DNA from: Streptomyces sp. SM10
GTDB lineage: Bacteria > Actinomycetota > Actinomycetes > Streptomycetales > Streptomycetaceae
NCBI RefSeq assembly: GCF_002910915.1
Contig: NZ_NEUF01000194.1
Coordinates: 14,063 to 78,062 of the forward strand
Length of the DNA stretch: 64,000 nt
Direction: 5' to 3'
Shown: one piece after another, positions 9,498 to 17,884 of the stretch
Numbering within the stretch: the stretch's first letter is position 1
Layout of the letters: every line of letters starts with the position of its first letter
The notes under the pieces: model-generated
Seen by the model: the letters and a program-made list of their open reading frames with translations, nothing else
What the model was told of the DNA's origin: nothing
Databases searched by the model: none
Program-made: the position numbers and the translations under genes

Positions 9498-10424
9498 ATG
9501 GGTGATGTGCTGGCCGGAATTCATGCCACCTGGGAGTTCGACACCGACTCCGTGCTCATCCGCTTCGAACGGGGAATCCGCACGCCGAGGCTCTTCCAGA
9601 GCCTGCGTGAGCGCCGCATTCCGTACGCGGCCTTGTCGTCGGTGACGCTGACCCCGGGCAAGCGGGGCACGGTGGTCCTGCACGCGGTGCCGAGACCCGG
9701 TGCCGATCCGCTGCTGGCGGCTGCGGCCGGCCAGCTCAAGGAGGGCATCGACCCCTACCGCCTGGTCCTGCCGGCAGAGCGCGAGACGCTCGCCGAGTAC
9801 TACGCCGACGAGCTCCGCGCCCTGCTCGGCCCTGAGGCCGGCCTGCCCGCGGAGCAGTTCATGGTGACGGCCCCCGAGGCGCCCATGCACTTCAAGGCGT
9901 ACGACGGCCGGGCGGGCTTCGACGGGGCCCTGGTCTCCTTCCGGTGGTTCTGGACGGGGGCGTCGAGCGCCAAGTGGAAGGCCGGTGACCAGACGTTCCC
10001 CGTGGCGGAGCTAGGTGGGATCGAGTGGCGTTCGCCCGAGGCGTTCGAGGGCTATCTCCGGCTGGTGCCGCGTGGCGCGGCGGCGGCCTCCGAGGCCGGC
10101 GGCCCCGGGGCGGAGCCGATCACCGGGGTGGGCTCCCCCGTCGTGGAGCGCGTCCAGCCGGACCAGGATCCGGCGGCCGTCGTGTTCGGTCTGGGCTACG
10201 GCCCGGTGCACGAGTCGCTTCCCTTCGCCGCAGGGGTCCTGGAGTCGGTGCGCCGCACCCAGTCGGTGCCCGTCGCGACCGCACCCGTCCCGGTGGGCGG
10301 TGCGCGGCGCGACCCGGCGGACATCGCCGAGCGGATACGCCACCTCGGCGATCTCCATCAGGCGGGCCTGGTGACCGACGCCGAGTACAGCGCGAAGAAG
10401 GCGGAGCTGCTCGCCGAGCTGTGA
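9498..10424 (+). CDS. DUF4429 protein with C-terminal SHOCT domain
   Basis: 308-residue cytoplasmic protein. ATG 9498 follows GAGG by 5 nt; another in-frame ATG at 9489 lacks a site. A TACGAT -10-like hexamer (9485-9490) ends 7 nt before the start. Two DUF4429 beta-rich repeats are visible: residues about 1-125 (ATWEFDTDSVLIRFERG...) and about 135-195 (FKAYDGRAGFDGALVSFRWFW). The last 35 residues (ADIAERIRHLGDLHQAGLVTDAEYSAKKAELL) are a SHOCT domain, a short helical oligomerisation or targeting module. Family function unknown; such proteins recur in Streptomyces. Confidence 0.88.
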   Translation: MGDVLAGIHATWEFDTDSVLIRFERGIRTPRLFQSLRERRIPYAALSSVTLTPGKRGTVVLHAVPRPGADPLLAAAAGQLKEGIDPYRLVLPAERETLAEYYADELRALLGPEAGLPAEQFMVTAPEAPMHFKAYDGRAGFDGALVSFRWFWTGASSAKWKAGDQTFPVAELGGIEWRSPEAFEGYLRLVPRGAAAASEAGGPGAEPITGVGSPVVERVQPDQDPAAVVFGLGYGPVHESLPFAAGVLESVRRTQSVPVATAPVPVGGARRDPADIAERIRHLGDLHQAGLVTDAEYSAKKAELLAEL

Positions 10425-10594
10425 GGTCTCCGGCGGCCGGGCCCGGACCGCACGCCGCGCACCCGCCCGCTCGAGGACGCCCGAGGTGACGGCCGTAGCC
10501 TCCGGTCCCCTGCCCGGGTACGGGCGGGAGGGCCGCCGGCCCACCCCTGGGTATGACGCCACCCGGCGCACTCCGCGCCTACGCTGACCCGATC

Positions 10595-11941
10595 ATGCCC
10601 ACCTCTCCCGCCGGGCCGCCCACGCCCGCCGACGGTCTGCTGAGCGCCGCCCGCCGCAATCTGCGCGAGCTCGCCCACGGGCTGTCCCACGCGTCCCACT
10701 CGTCGGCCCCTCCGTTCGCCGGGTCCCCGAAGCTTTGGCTGCGGCTCCTGCCGTACGCCGTCGTGCTCGCGCTCACCGCCGTCTTCGTCCCCACCACGAT
10801 CCAGGTCCTGGCCAACGACTACGGGGTGCCCGGCGGGCTCGCGGCCGCCCTGGCCGTCGGCCAGGCCGCGCCCCTGCTGATGCTGGCGCACCGGCCGCTG
10901 CAGGCCTGGTGGATCGTCTTCGCCGCCGACGTCGCGGGTGCGCTGGTCCTGCTCGGTACGGCCGAGCAGCCGCAGGGCACCATCTGGCCGTGGACGCCGC
11001 CGGTCATCGTCGGCTATCTCTTCGTGCTGCTCGCTCTCGGTCTGCGCGAGAGCCGGAGGACCGTGATCGGCGTCTGGCTGGTGACGGGCGCGGCCGGTCT
11101 GGCCCTGCACCTCGTGGCGCCGGCGCGCAGCGGCGGCGGCGCACTCCTGCTGGTCGTCCTCGGCGCGCTGGTGCTGGTGATCGGGCAGGCGGTGCGGGAG
11201 CGGGGCGAGGCCCAGCGCCGGCTCGTCGAGCAGGAGACGATCAGCGAGGCGGAGCGGGCGCAGCGGACGTTGCTGGAGGAGCGCACCCGGATCGCACGGG
11301 AGCTCCACGACGTGGTCGCGCACCACATGTCGGTGATCACCGTGCAGGCCGACTCGGCTCCGTACCGGATCGGCGGGCTCTCCGAGGAGGCGCGGTCGGA
11401 GTTTGCGGCGATCGCGGCGGGGGCCCGGGAGTCGCTGGCCGAGATGCGCCGGCTGCTGTCGGTGCTGCGCAGTGACGGAACCCGGGGGGAGCTGGCTCCG
11501 CAGCCCGGTCTCGACCGGCTGCAGCAGCTGGTGGAGGCGACGGTGCGGGCGGGGCTCCCGGCCGAGCTGTCGCTGGCGGGGGACGTGGGGGAGGCGGTGG
11601 AGCGGGGCGGCGTACCGCCGACGGTGGATCTGTCGGCGTACCGCATCGTGCAGGAGTCGCTGGCGAACGTGGTGCGGCACGCGCCGGGTGCCCGGACCCG
11701 GGTGTCGGTGACGGCGCTCGACGGCCATCTGACGGTGCTGGTGGTCAACGACCCCGCGGTCCGGCCGGGTTCACCGCTCGAGGCGTCGGGGACGGGACAC
11801 GGGCTGGTCGGTATGCGGGAGCGCGTACGGTTGACCGGCGGCACACTCGACACCGGCCCGCTGCCGGACGGGGGTTTCCGGGTCTCCGCGAGGCTCCCGC
11901 TGCAGCCGCCCTCGGCGTCCCTGAATCCGGAGGATCTGTGA
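10595..11941 (+). CDS. Sensor histidine kinase (NarL/DesK type)
   Basis: 448-residue membrane kinase paired with the regulator that starts 4 nt before its stop (GTGA overlap). ATG 10595 has no clear Shine-Dalgarno but begins the conserved N terminus. About four to six transmembrane helices occupy residues 45-205, then a coiled segment (EAQRRLVEQETISEAERAQRTLLEERTRIA). The HisKA_3 dimerisation helix carries the phosphorylated His238 in ARELHDVVAHH. The ATPase domain has the N box (E-S-L-A-N-V-V-R-H-A) and G box (GTGHGLVGMRERV). The signal is unknown; there is no extracellular loop long enough for a classic sensor domain. Confidence 0.95.
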   Translation: MPTSPAGPPTPADGLLSAARRNLRELAHGLSHASHSSAPPFAGSPKLWLRLLPYAVVLALTAVFVPTTIQVLANDYGVPGGLAAALAVGQAAPLLMLAHRPLQAWWIVFAADVAGALVLLGTAEQPQGTIWPWTPPVIVGYLFVLLALGLRESRRTVIGVWLVTGAAGLALHLVAPARSGGGALLLVVLGALVLVIGQAVRERGEAQRRLVEQETISEAERAQRTLLEERTRIARELHDVVAHHMSVITVQADSAPYRIGGLSEEARSEFAAIAAGARESLAEMRRLLSVLRSDGTRGELAPQPGLDRLQQLVEATVRAGLPAELSLAGDVGEAVERGGVPPTVDLSAYRIVQESLANVVRHAPGARTRVSVTALDGHLTVLVVNDPAVRPGSPLEASGTGHGLVGMRERVRLTGGTLDTGPLPDGGFRVSARLPLQPPSASLNPEDL

Positions 11942-12618
11942 CCATCCGCGTGATCATCGTCGACGACCAGGCCATGGTGCGGGCCGGGTTCGCCGCACTG
12001 CTGGCCGCCCAGAGCGACATCGACGTGGTGGGCGAGGCACCGGACGGGCGCAAGGGCGTCGAGGTCAGCAGGGCGGCGCATCCGGACGTCGTCCTGATGG
12101 ATGTCCGGATGCCGGAGATGGACGGACTGGCCGCCGCCCGCGAGCTGTTGGACCCGCCGGTGGGGGTGGTCCACCGGCCGCGGGTGCTGATGCTCACCAC
12201 CTTCGACGTCGACGACTACGTCTACGAGGCGCTGCGCGCCGGGGCGTCCGGGTTCCTGCTGAAGGATGCCCCGCCGGGCGACCTGATCTCGGCGGTGCGG
12301 GTCGTGGCGGCCGGGGACGCGCTGCTCGCGCCGTCCGTGACGCGGCGGCTCATCGCGGACTTCGCCCGTCAGCGGCCGGCGGCGCCGTCCGGCGGACCGG
12401 CTCTGCGGCTGAACGGTCTGACACCGCGTGAGAGGGAGGTCCTGGAGCTGATCGCCCGGGGGCTGTCGAACCAGGAGATCGCGGCCCGGCTGGTCCTGGC
12501 CGAACAGACGGTGAAGACGCACATCGGCCGGGTGCTGGCCAAGCTCGGCCTGCGGGACCGGGCGCAGGCGGTGATCTTCGCGTACGAGTCGGGGCTGGTG
12601 GCCCCGGGAGAGGCCTGA
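11938..12618 (+). CDS. LuxR/NarL-family response regulator
   Basis: 226-residue partner of the kinase at 10595, translationally coupled through the GTGA overlap. The receiver domain has the acidic pair DD at residues 9-10 region (IIVDDQAM), phospho-acceptor Asp55 in VVLMDVRMPEMDG, the conserved T in LMLTTFD and K in LLKDAPP. The C-terminal LuxR helix-turn-helix (L-T-P-R-E-R-E-V-L...NQEIAARLVLAEQTVKTHIGRVLAKL) is complete. It presumably controls transcription of nearby genes, among which the hydrolases at 8179 and 13194 are candidates, but no target site is demonstrated. Confidence 0.96.
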   Translation: MTIRVIIVDDQAMVRAGFAALLAAQSDIDVVGEAPDGRKGVEVSRAAHPDVVLMDVRMPEMDGLAAARELLDPPVGVVHRPRVLMLTTFDVDDYVYEALRAGASGFLLKDAPPGDLISAVRVVAAGDALLAPSVTRRLIADFARQRPAAPSGGPALRLNGLTPREREVLELIARGLSNQEIAARLVLAEQTVKTHIGRVLAKLGLRDRAQAVIFAYESGLVAPGEA

Positions 12619-12678
12619 GGCCCTGGCCCCGCCGGACGCTTGGCTCCGGCACCGGTGTGAGGGTTTGGCTTCACCGGC

Positions 12679-13000
12679 ATGACCACGGAACACGCGCCCC
12701 TCGACTCCGGCCTCGACGTCCTCGTCCAGGGGCAGCGGCCCCGCCCTGCTGCTCGCCCACGGTGCCGGCGGCGGCATCGAGGGCAACTTCGGCCTCGTCC
12801 TGGACGATCTCGCCCGGGACCACACCCTGATCGGGCCGCACTACCCGGGGACGGGCCGCAGCCCCGTGGCCTCCGGCCCCCTGGATCCGGACGAACTCGC
12901 CGACCGACTGTTCGCCTCCGCACGGGCGTCGGGGCAGGAGTCGTTCGCCGTAGTCGGTGAGTCGCTCGGCAGCGCCGTGGCCGTCCGCCGCCCCGTCCCG
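12679..13000 (+). pseudogene. Alpha/beta hydrolase pseudogene (frameshifted, C-terminally truncated)
   Basis: The reading starts at ATG 12679 (MTTEHAPLDSGLDVLVQG) and continues only after a shift by one base into LLLAHGAGGGIEGNFGLV...IGPHYPGTGRS...FAVVGESLGSAVAVR. The four-G run at 12729-12732 holds one G too many for the family reading, which would be VQGSGPA. The chain is lost directly after the nucleophile elbow G-E-S-L-G-S (about 12957-12990); the remaining two thirds of an ordinary 250-270 residue hydrolase, including the acid and histidine, are missing. The single-base lesion might be a sequencing error, the truncation is not. Confidence 0.8.
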
Positions 13001-13154
13001 GCACCCGGGGTGACCGCTTCCCCCGCGACGTACGGCGGGCACCCGGCCGGCGGTAGGGCTTTCCCCCCGTACACCCCCTACCCCGGTGCGACAGGGGAGT
13101 TGGCTCCGCGGGGTGACGCCCTGTCACCGGTCGCCCTCCTACCTTCCTCCCCTG

Positions 13155-13170
13155 CACACCGAACGGTGTG
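13155..13170. promoter_or_regulatory. Palindrome upstream of the second DUF1023 hydrolase
   Basis: CACACCGAACGGTGTG is a perfect inverted repeat (6-bp arms, 4-nt centre) 23 nt before the hydrolase start, just ahead of its GGGGAGGG ribosome binding site. It could be an operator or a small RNA hairpin. Confidence 0.5.
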
Positions 13171-13193
13171 GACGGACGTAAGGGGAGGGCACG

Positions 13194-14237
13194 ATGCGCC
13201 GATTCGCGAGGACCTTGGCCGCGGTCGCAGTGGCGACCACCGTGGTGGCGGGGACGGCGGGCTGGGCGGCCGGGAACACCCAGCGGGCGGTGACCGGTCC
13301 GCCACCCGGCAGCGCGTCGTGGCGCGCCGACGGGGCTCTGGGCAGGGAGCTGCCCGACCCCGGCCGCGCGTCCCCGGCCGAGGTCCGGCGGTTCTTCCGC
13401 GGGCTGACCGGTGCCCAGCAGCGGGAGCTGCTGGAGCGGCACCCGTCGGTGGTCGGCAATCTGGACGGGGTGCCGCTGGAGCTCCGCTACCGCGCCAACG
13501 CCCGTGCGCTACGGGCCTCCCACGATCCCCGGTACGCCTCCCTCGCGGCGCCGGGCCGGCAGATCCTCGCGTTCGACCCTCGGGGGCGCGGGCAGGTCGC
13601 CGAGGTGTTCGGGAATCTCCGCTCCGCACGTCATGTGTCGGTCGTCGTGCCCGGGTCGGACATCGACGCCGGGACCTTCGACCGGCGCGGCGACGTGTAC
13701 GGCACCCCGGCGGGCATGGCGAGGTCGCTGTACGCCGAGACGGGCGCGGGCAGCGCGGTGATCGCCTGGGCCGGGTACACGACCCCGGTCGGCCTCGGAC
13801 TGGACGCGGCGACCGGATCCCTGGCCGAGGCGGGGGCGGAGCGGCTGGCCCGGTTCACAGCGGGCCTGGCCGCCGACGGGCTGCCCGCACCCGTCGTGTT
13901 CTGCCACAGCTACGGCTCCGTGGTGTGCGGACTGGCGGCCTCCGGGCTCGGCGCCACGGACCTGGTCGTGCTCGGCTCCCCCGGGATGCGCGCCGACGAC
14001 GTCTCCGGTCTGCACACCCGGGCGCGGGTCTGGGCGGCCAAGGACGCCACCGACTGGATCGACGGCGTACCGCACGTCGAGGTGGCGGGACTCGGCCACG
14101 GCGCCGACCCGGCCGGCGAGGAGTTCGGGGCGCGCCGGGTGCCGGCGCAGGACGCCGAGGGCCACACCGGCTACTTCGCTCCGGGCACCGACTCGCTCCG
14201 CGCCTTCGCGGCCATCGCCGAGGGGGCCTCCCGATGA
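13194..14237 (+). CDS. Secreted alpha/beta hydrolase, DUF1023 type (paralogue of 8179)
   Basis: 347-residue exported protein with a signal peptide (residues 1-26, RRFARTLAAVAVATTVVAGTAGWA). It shares with the gene at 8179 the blocks SVVGNLDG, ELRYRANARAL, RQILAFDPRGRG, VSVVVPG, GMARSLY, FCHSYGSVVCG (nucleophile Ser239), GSPGMRAD, LHTRARVWA, DWIDG and GLGHGADP. It is shorter because a 30-residue linker and the cysteine-bearing tail are absent. ATG 13194 has a strong GGGGAGGG site. The stop overlaps the start of the acyltransferase gene by 4 nt, suggesting joint action on a cell-surface acyl substrate (inference). Confidence 0.87.
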   Translation: MRRFARTLAAVAVATTVVAGTAGWAAGNTQRAVTGPPPGSASWRADGALGRELPDPGRASPAEVRRFFRGLTGAQQRELLERHPSVVGNLDGVPLELRYRANARALRASHDPRYASLAAPGRQILAFDPRGRGQVAEVFGNLRSARHVSVVVPGSDIDAGTFDRRGDVYGTPAGMARSLYAETGAGSAVIAWAGYTTPVGLGLDAATGSLAEAGAERLARFTAGLAADGLPAPVVFCHSYGSVVCGLAASGLGATDLVVLGSPGMRADDVSGLHTRARVWAAKDATDWIDGVPHVEVAGLGHGADPAGEEFGARRVPAQDAEGHTGYFAPGTDSLRAFAAIAEGASR

Positions 14238-15442
14238 GCGTGCGCCGACTGGTCTCCCGCATCGACGCGAGCACCCCCGCCCACCGGGACCGCGCGGTCG
14301 ACGGGCTGCGTGCCCTGGCGCTGCTGGCCGTCCCCACCGGTCACTGGCTGCTCGGCGGATTCACCACGGGCGGGGAGGGCGCCCTGCACAACGCCAGCCC
14401 GCTCTCCGCGTTCGCCGTGTTCTCCCCGGTGAGCTGGGTGCTCCAGATGCTGGGCGTGTTCTTCCTGGTCGGGGGATACGCCTCCGTCCGCTCCTACCAC
14501 CGAAGGCCCTCCACCACAGGGGCCTGGCTGCGCGGCCGGGTCGTCCGCCTCGGCAGGCCGGTGCTCGGTGTGACCGCCGTGTGGGCGCTGATGATCCCGG
14601 TGCTGTACGCCGCCGGTGTGCCCGAGGACACCCTGCGCACGGGAGCGAAGCTGGTGATCCAGCCGCTCTGGTTCGTCGGGGTGTACGCCGTGGTCACGGC
14701 GCTCACGCCGTACTGCGTACGTGCGGCCGGGCGGCTCGGGATGTGGGCGGCGGCCCCGCTGATCGGCTCGGTCGCCCTGGTCGACCTGGTGCGCTACGGG
14801 CCGTACGCGGATGCCGTGCCGTCCTGGCTGTCCGTGCTGAACATCCTGCCCGGCTGGCTGTTCGCGTATCAGCTCGGTGTCTCCTGGGGGCTGGGCCGCC
14901 TCTCCCGGAGAGGTGCCGGGCTCCTGCTCGTGGGCGGCACGGCCCTGTTCGCCGTGCTGCTGCTCGCCTTCCACTACCCGGCGTCGATGGTCGGCGTCCC
15001 GGGCGAGGCGCGCACCAACTCGCACCCGCCGTCGCTGCTGGTCCTGGCCCTGGCCTCCGCGCAGAGCGGTGCGGCGGTCCTGCTGCACGGCCGGATCGGC
15101 CGGGCCCTGCGCCGCCCCGCCCTGTGGGCCCCCGTCGTGGTGGTCAACCTGTCGGCGATGACCATCCTGTGCTGGCACCAGACGGCGATGCTGGCGGCCG
15201 CCGTCCCGGCCTCCTTCGCCGGCGCGGTCCCCGGGCTGACCACGGCACCGGACACCGTCGGCTGGATCCTGGCCCGGCTCGCCTGGATGCCGCTGTTCGC
15301 CGCGCTGCTGGTGCTGATCGCGCGGTACGCCCGCCGCTTCGAGGCGCCCTGGGAGGCGGCCGGTGGCGCCGGAACCGCCCGCCGGGCAGCGGCCGGGCTG
15401 CTGGCGGCGGGGTTCGCGGTGTTCGCGCTCCGGCCGGCCTGA
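14234..15442 (+). CDS. Membrane acyltransferase (acyltransferase 3 family)
   Basis: 402-residue integral membrane protein with about ten hydrophobic helices. The early motif DRAVDGLRALALLAVPTGHW matches the acyltransferase-3 signature (R-x10-H in the first helices). Such enzymes move acetyl or longer acyl groups onto sugars, peptidoglycan or secondary metabolites across the membrane. Start ATG 14234 overlaps the stop of the upstream hydrolase (ATGA), so the two are co-translated: one enzyme that could add and one that could remove acyl groups. The last 25 residues form a separate hydrophobic segment ending in ALRPA. Confidence 0.85.
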   Translation: MSVRRLVSRIDASTPAHRDRAVDGLRALALLAVPTGHWLLGGFTTGGEGALHNASPLSAFAVFSPVSWVLQMLGVFFLVGGYASVRSYHRRPSTTGAWLRGRVVRLGRPVLGVTAVWALMIPVLYAAGVPEDTLRTGAKLVIQPLWFVGVYAVVTALTPYCVRAAGRLGMWAAAPLIGSVALVDLVRYGPYADAVPSWLSVLNILPGWLFAYQLGVSWGLGRLSRRGAGLLLVGGTALFAVLLLAFHYPASMVGVPGEARTNSHPPSLLVLALASAQSGAAVLLHGRIGRALRRPALWAPVVVVNLSAMTILCWHQTAMLAAAVPASFAGAVPGLTTAPDTVGWILARLAWMPLFAALLVLIARYARRFEAPWEAAGGAGTARRAAAGLLAAGFAVFALRPA

Positions 15443-15467
15443 GAGCGGGCTCCCCGCCGCGCCCCCT

Positions 15468-16484
15468 CTACTCGCGCGCCGCCGAGGTGCTGCTCATGTC
15501 CGGGTAGCGGTCGCCCGCCACCTGCGCCCCGATCGGCTCCAGCTGCTCCAGCTCCTGATCGCTGAGGACCAGCCGGGTCGCGCCGACGTTCTCCAGCAGA
15601 CGGCTCCGCTTACGGGTGCCGGGGATCGGCACCACGGTCAGGCCGTGCACCTGCGCCCGCTGCTGCACCCAGGCCAGGGCGACCTGTGCGGCCGTCGCCC
15701 CGTGAGCCGCGGCGATCTTGTGCACGGGCTCCAGCAGGGCGGCGTTGGTCTTCGCGTTCTCGCCGGTGAAACGCGGCTGGTGGGCGCGGAAGTCGTCCTG
15801 TCCCAGCTCCTTGCCCGCGTCCGCGAAGGACCCGGTCAGGAATCCGCGCCCGAGCGGCGAGTACGGCACGAACGTCACCCCGAGCTCGACGGCCGCGGGC
15901 ACGGCGCTGCGCTCCACGTCCCGGCTGAAGAGCGACCACTCGGACTGGAGGGCCGCGATCGGGTGCACGGCGTGCGCCTCGCGGAGCTCGTCCCCGGTCA
16001 CCTCGCTCAGGCCGAGCTGCTTCACCTTGCCCTGCTGGACGAGTTCCGCCATCGCGCCGACGGACTCGGAGAAGGGGACGAGCGGGTCGCGGCGGTGCAT
16101 GTAGTACAGGTCGATGACGTCGGTGTTCAGCCGCCGGAGGCTGGCCTCGACGGCCTCCCGGATGTACGCGGCGTCGTTGCGGACACCCCGGTAGTGCGGG
16201 TCGTCGGTGCGCTCTACGGCGAACTTCGTCGCCAGCACCATCTCGTCCCGGTGCGCCCCGACGAACGGCGCGAGGAACGTCTCGTTGGCGCCCCGGCCGT
16301 AGATGTCGGCGGTGTCGAAGAGGGTGACGCCGGCTTCGAGGGCCGCCTCCAGGGTGTCGCGGGCCGCCGCCTCGTCGGTGTCCCCGTAGAACTCGCTGAT
16401 CCCCATGCAGCCGAGGCCCTGCACGCCGACCTGCGGGCCTCCGGTGCCGAGCTGTGCTGTCGCGATCTTGGTGGTGTCGCTCAT
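15468..16484 (-). CDS. Aldo/keto reductase
   Basis: 338-residue TIM-barrel NADPH-dependent oxidoreductase. The catalytic tetrad is complete: Asp57, Tyr62 (FDTADIYGRG), Lys87 and His130 (LYYMHRRD). The cofactor-binding end shows the usual P-I-P-G-T-R-K-R-S motif near residue 290. Closest in style to the YakC/AKR13 group of aldehyde reductases. Starts at ATG 16484, 6 nt after the stop of the MerR gene on the same strand, so they form an operon under the palindromic promoter at 16961-16991; the context suggests a response to aldehydes or other electrophiles. Confidence 0.94.
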   Translation of the reverse strand: MSDTTKIATAQLGTGGPQVGVQGLGCMGISEFYGDTDEAAARDTLEAALEAGVTLFDTADIYGRGANETFLAPFVGAHRDEMVLATKFAVERTDDPHYRGVRNDAAYIREAVEASLRRLNTDVIDLYYMHRRDPLVPFSESVGAMAELVQQGKVKQLGLSEVTGDELREAHAVHPIAALQSEWSLFSRDVERSAVPAAVELGVTFVPYSPLGRGFLTGSFADAGKELGQDDFRAHQPRFTGENAKTNAALLEPVHKIAAAHGATAAQVALAWVQQRAQVHGLTVVPIPGTRKRSRLLENVGATRLVLSDQELEQLEPIGAQVAGDRYPDMSSTSAARE

Positions 16485-16489
16485 GTGCG

Positions 16490-16954
16490 TCAGACCCCTT
16501 CAGGCGCCGTGCGGGCGCCGCTGTAAAAGTCGATCTTGAAGTCGAGTACGGCGAGGGTGCCCTGGAGCTCCGCGATCCGCGTCCTCACGTCGCGCCGGGT
16601 CGCCTCCAGCAGTTCCTGCCGTTCGGCGAAGGTGTGGTCGCCCTCGCGGAGCAGTTCGGCGTACCTGACCATGTCGGCGACCGGCATCCCGGTCAGCCGC
16701 AGCTTGCCGACGAAGGCCAGCCAGTCCAGGTCGCGGTTGCTGAAGCGGCGCTGGCCCGTGTGGGAGCGGTCGACGTGCGGCATCAGCCCGATCCGCTCGT
16801 ACCAGCGCAGCGTGTGGGCGGTGAGTCCGCTGAAGGCGACGACCTCGCTGATGGTGTAGCGGTCCTGGCCCTCGGGGCGCGGGTGCGCCTTCGGGGCCGA
16901 GGCGCAGGTCTCGGTCCGTGCGGTAACGCTCTCCGTGCTCTCCATCACCGTCAT
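16490..16954 (-). CDS. MerR-family regulator of the aldo/keto reductase operon
   Basis: 154-residue regulator with the winged MerR DNA-binding domain at residues about 33-105 (YTISEVVAFSGLTAHTLRWYERIGLMPHVDRS...RRFSNRDLDWLAF) and a coiled-coil dimerisation helix up to the C terminus. The effector region has no cysteine, so it is not a metal-binding type; it resembles the NmlR/AdhR branch that senses reactive carbonyls. It precedes the aldo/keto reductase by 6 nt. The first Met (16954) coincides with the transcription start predicted from the promoter; a second Met three codons later is the alternative start and has GGAGG 10 nt upstream. Confidence 0.93.
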   Translation of the reverse strand: MTVMESTESVTARTETCASAPKAHPRPEGQDRYTISEVVAFSGLTAHTLRWYERIGLMPHVDRSHTGQRRFSNRDLDWLAFVGKLRLTGMPVADMVRYAELLREGDHTFAERQELLEATRRDVRTRIAELQGTLAVLDFKIDFYSGARTAPEGV

Positions 16955-16960
16955 GCCTCC

Positions 16961-16991
16961 ACGCTAGAACCTTGGAGTGCACTCCAAGCAA
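16961..16991 (-). promoter_or_regulatory. MerR-type promoter with 19-bp spacer and 18-bp palindrome
   Basis: On the minus strand TTGCTT (-35, 16986-16991) and TAGCGT (-10, 16961-16966) are 19 bp apart. The spacer contains most of the perfect palindrome CTTGGAGTGCACTCCAAG (16971-16988). A 19-bp spacer with a centred dyad is the hallmark of promoters that MerR regulators activate by untwisting DNA. Confidence 0.85.
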
Positions 16992-17062
16992 GCGTATCCC
17001 GGTGGCGATCTCGGATTCGGGCGCCGGTCGAGCTCGTACGGGCTTTCGTTAGGCTCGTACGC

Positions 17063-17884
17063 ATGCAGAGCCTGGCGATGATCGAGAACTGGCCCGTACC
17101 CACCGCGGCAGCCGCCGTCGTCACTTCGGACGGCACGCTCCTGGGTGCCCATGGTCCCACCGCGCACCGCTTCCCGCTGGCCTCGGTGACCAAGCCGCTC
17201 GCGGCCTACGCGGCGCTGGTGGCCTACGAGGAGGGGGCCGTCGAGCTGGACGAGCCGGCGGGCCCCGAAGGCTCCACCGTCCGCCACCTCCTCGCGCACA
17301 CCAGCGGTCTCGCCTTCGACGAGCACCGGATCACGGCGCCCCCCGGCACCCGCAGGCTGTATTCCAACGCGGGCTTCGAAGTGCTCGGCGACCACATCGC
17401 GAAGGCCACCGAGATCCCCTTCGCGGAGTACGCACGCCAGGCGGTCCTGGAGCCCCTGGGCATGACGTCGACGACCCTGGAGGGCTCACCGGCCAAGGAC
17501 GGCGTCTCGACGGTGGACGACCTGGTGCGGTTCGCGGCGGAGGTGCAGGCCCCCCGGCTCCTGGACCCGCGCACGGTCCTGGAGGCCCAGACCGCGGTCC
17601 ACCCGGGCCTCAAGGGCGTACTCCCCGGGTACGGCCATCAGAACCCCAACGACTGGGGGCTCGGCTTCGAGATCCGCGACTCCAAGTCGCCGCACTGGAC
17701 CGGGAATTCCTCCTCCCCCGCGACCTTCGGCCACTTCGGCCAGTCCGGCACGTTCCTCTGGATCGACCCGGCGGCGGGCGCGGCCTGCGTCGCCCTGACG
17801 GACCGGGACTTCGGCCCGTGGGCGTCCGAGGTCTGGACGCCGTTCACCGACGCGGTGCTGGCGGAGCTCGGCACCTCCCGCTGA
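17063..17884 (+). CDS. Serine beta-lactamase-like hydrolase (class C / PBP fold)
   Basis: 273-residue soluble protein without a signal peptide, so a cytoplasmic esterase or peptidase rather than a true beta-lactamase. Motif 1 is S-V-T-K with Ser41 and Lys44, motif 2 is Y-S-N with Tyr100 and Asn102, motif 3 is replaced by H-F-G-Q-S-G near residue 230, as in esterase-like members. ATG 17063 follows a TTAGGCT -10-like element by 7 nt; ATG 17078 is an alternative. The final 247 bp lie antisense inside the coding frame of the ATP-binding protein at 17638-18306. Confidence 0.9.
   Translation: MQSLAMIENWPVPTAAAAVVTSDGTLLGAHGPTAHRFPLASVTKPLAAYAALVAYEEGAVELDEPAGPEGSTVRHLLAHTSGLAFDEHRITAPPGTRRLYSNAGFEVLGDHIAKATEIPFAEYARQAVLEPLGMTSTTLEGSPAKDGVSTVDDLVRFAAEVQAPRLLDPRTVLEAQTAVHPGLKGVLPGYGHQNPNDWGLGFEIRDSKSPHWTGNSSSPATFGHFGQSGTFLWIDPAAGAACVALTDRDFGPWASEVWTPFTDAVLAELGTSR

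Noticed and set aside
12866-14233. In-frame upstream extension of the acyltransferase gene through the second hydrolase gene
   Set aside because: The extension is a shadow of the hydrolase; the acyltransferase signature starts directly after ATG 14234.
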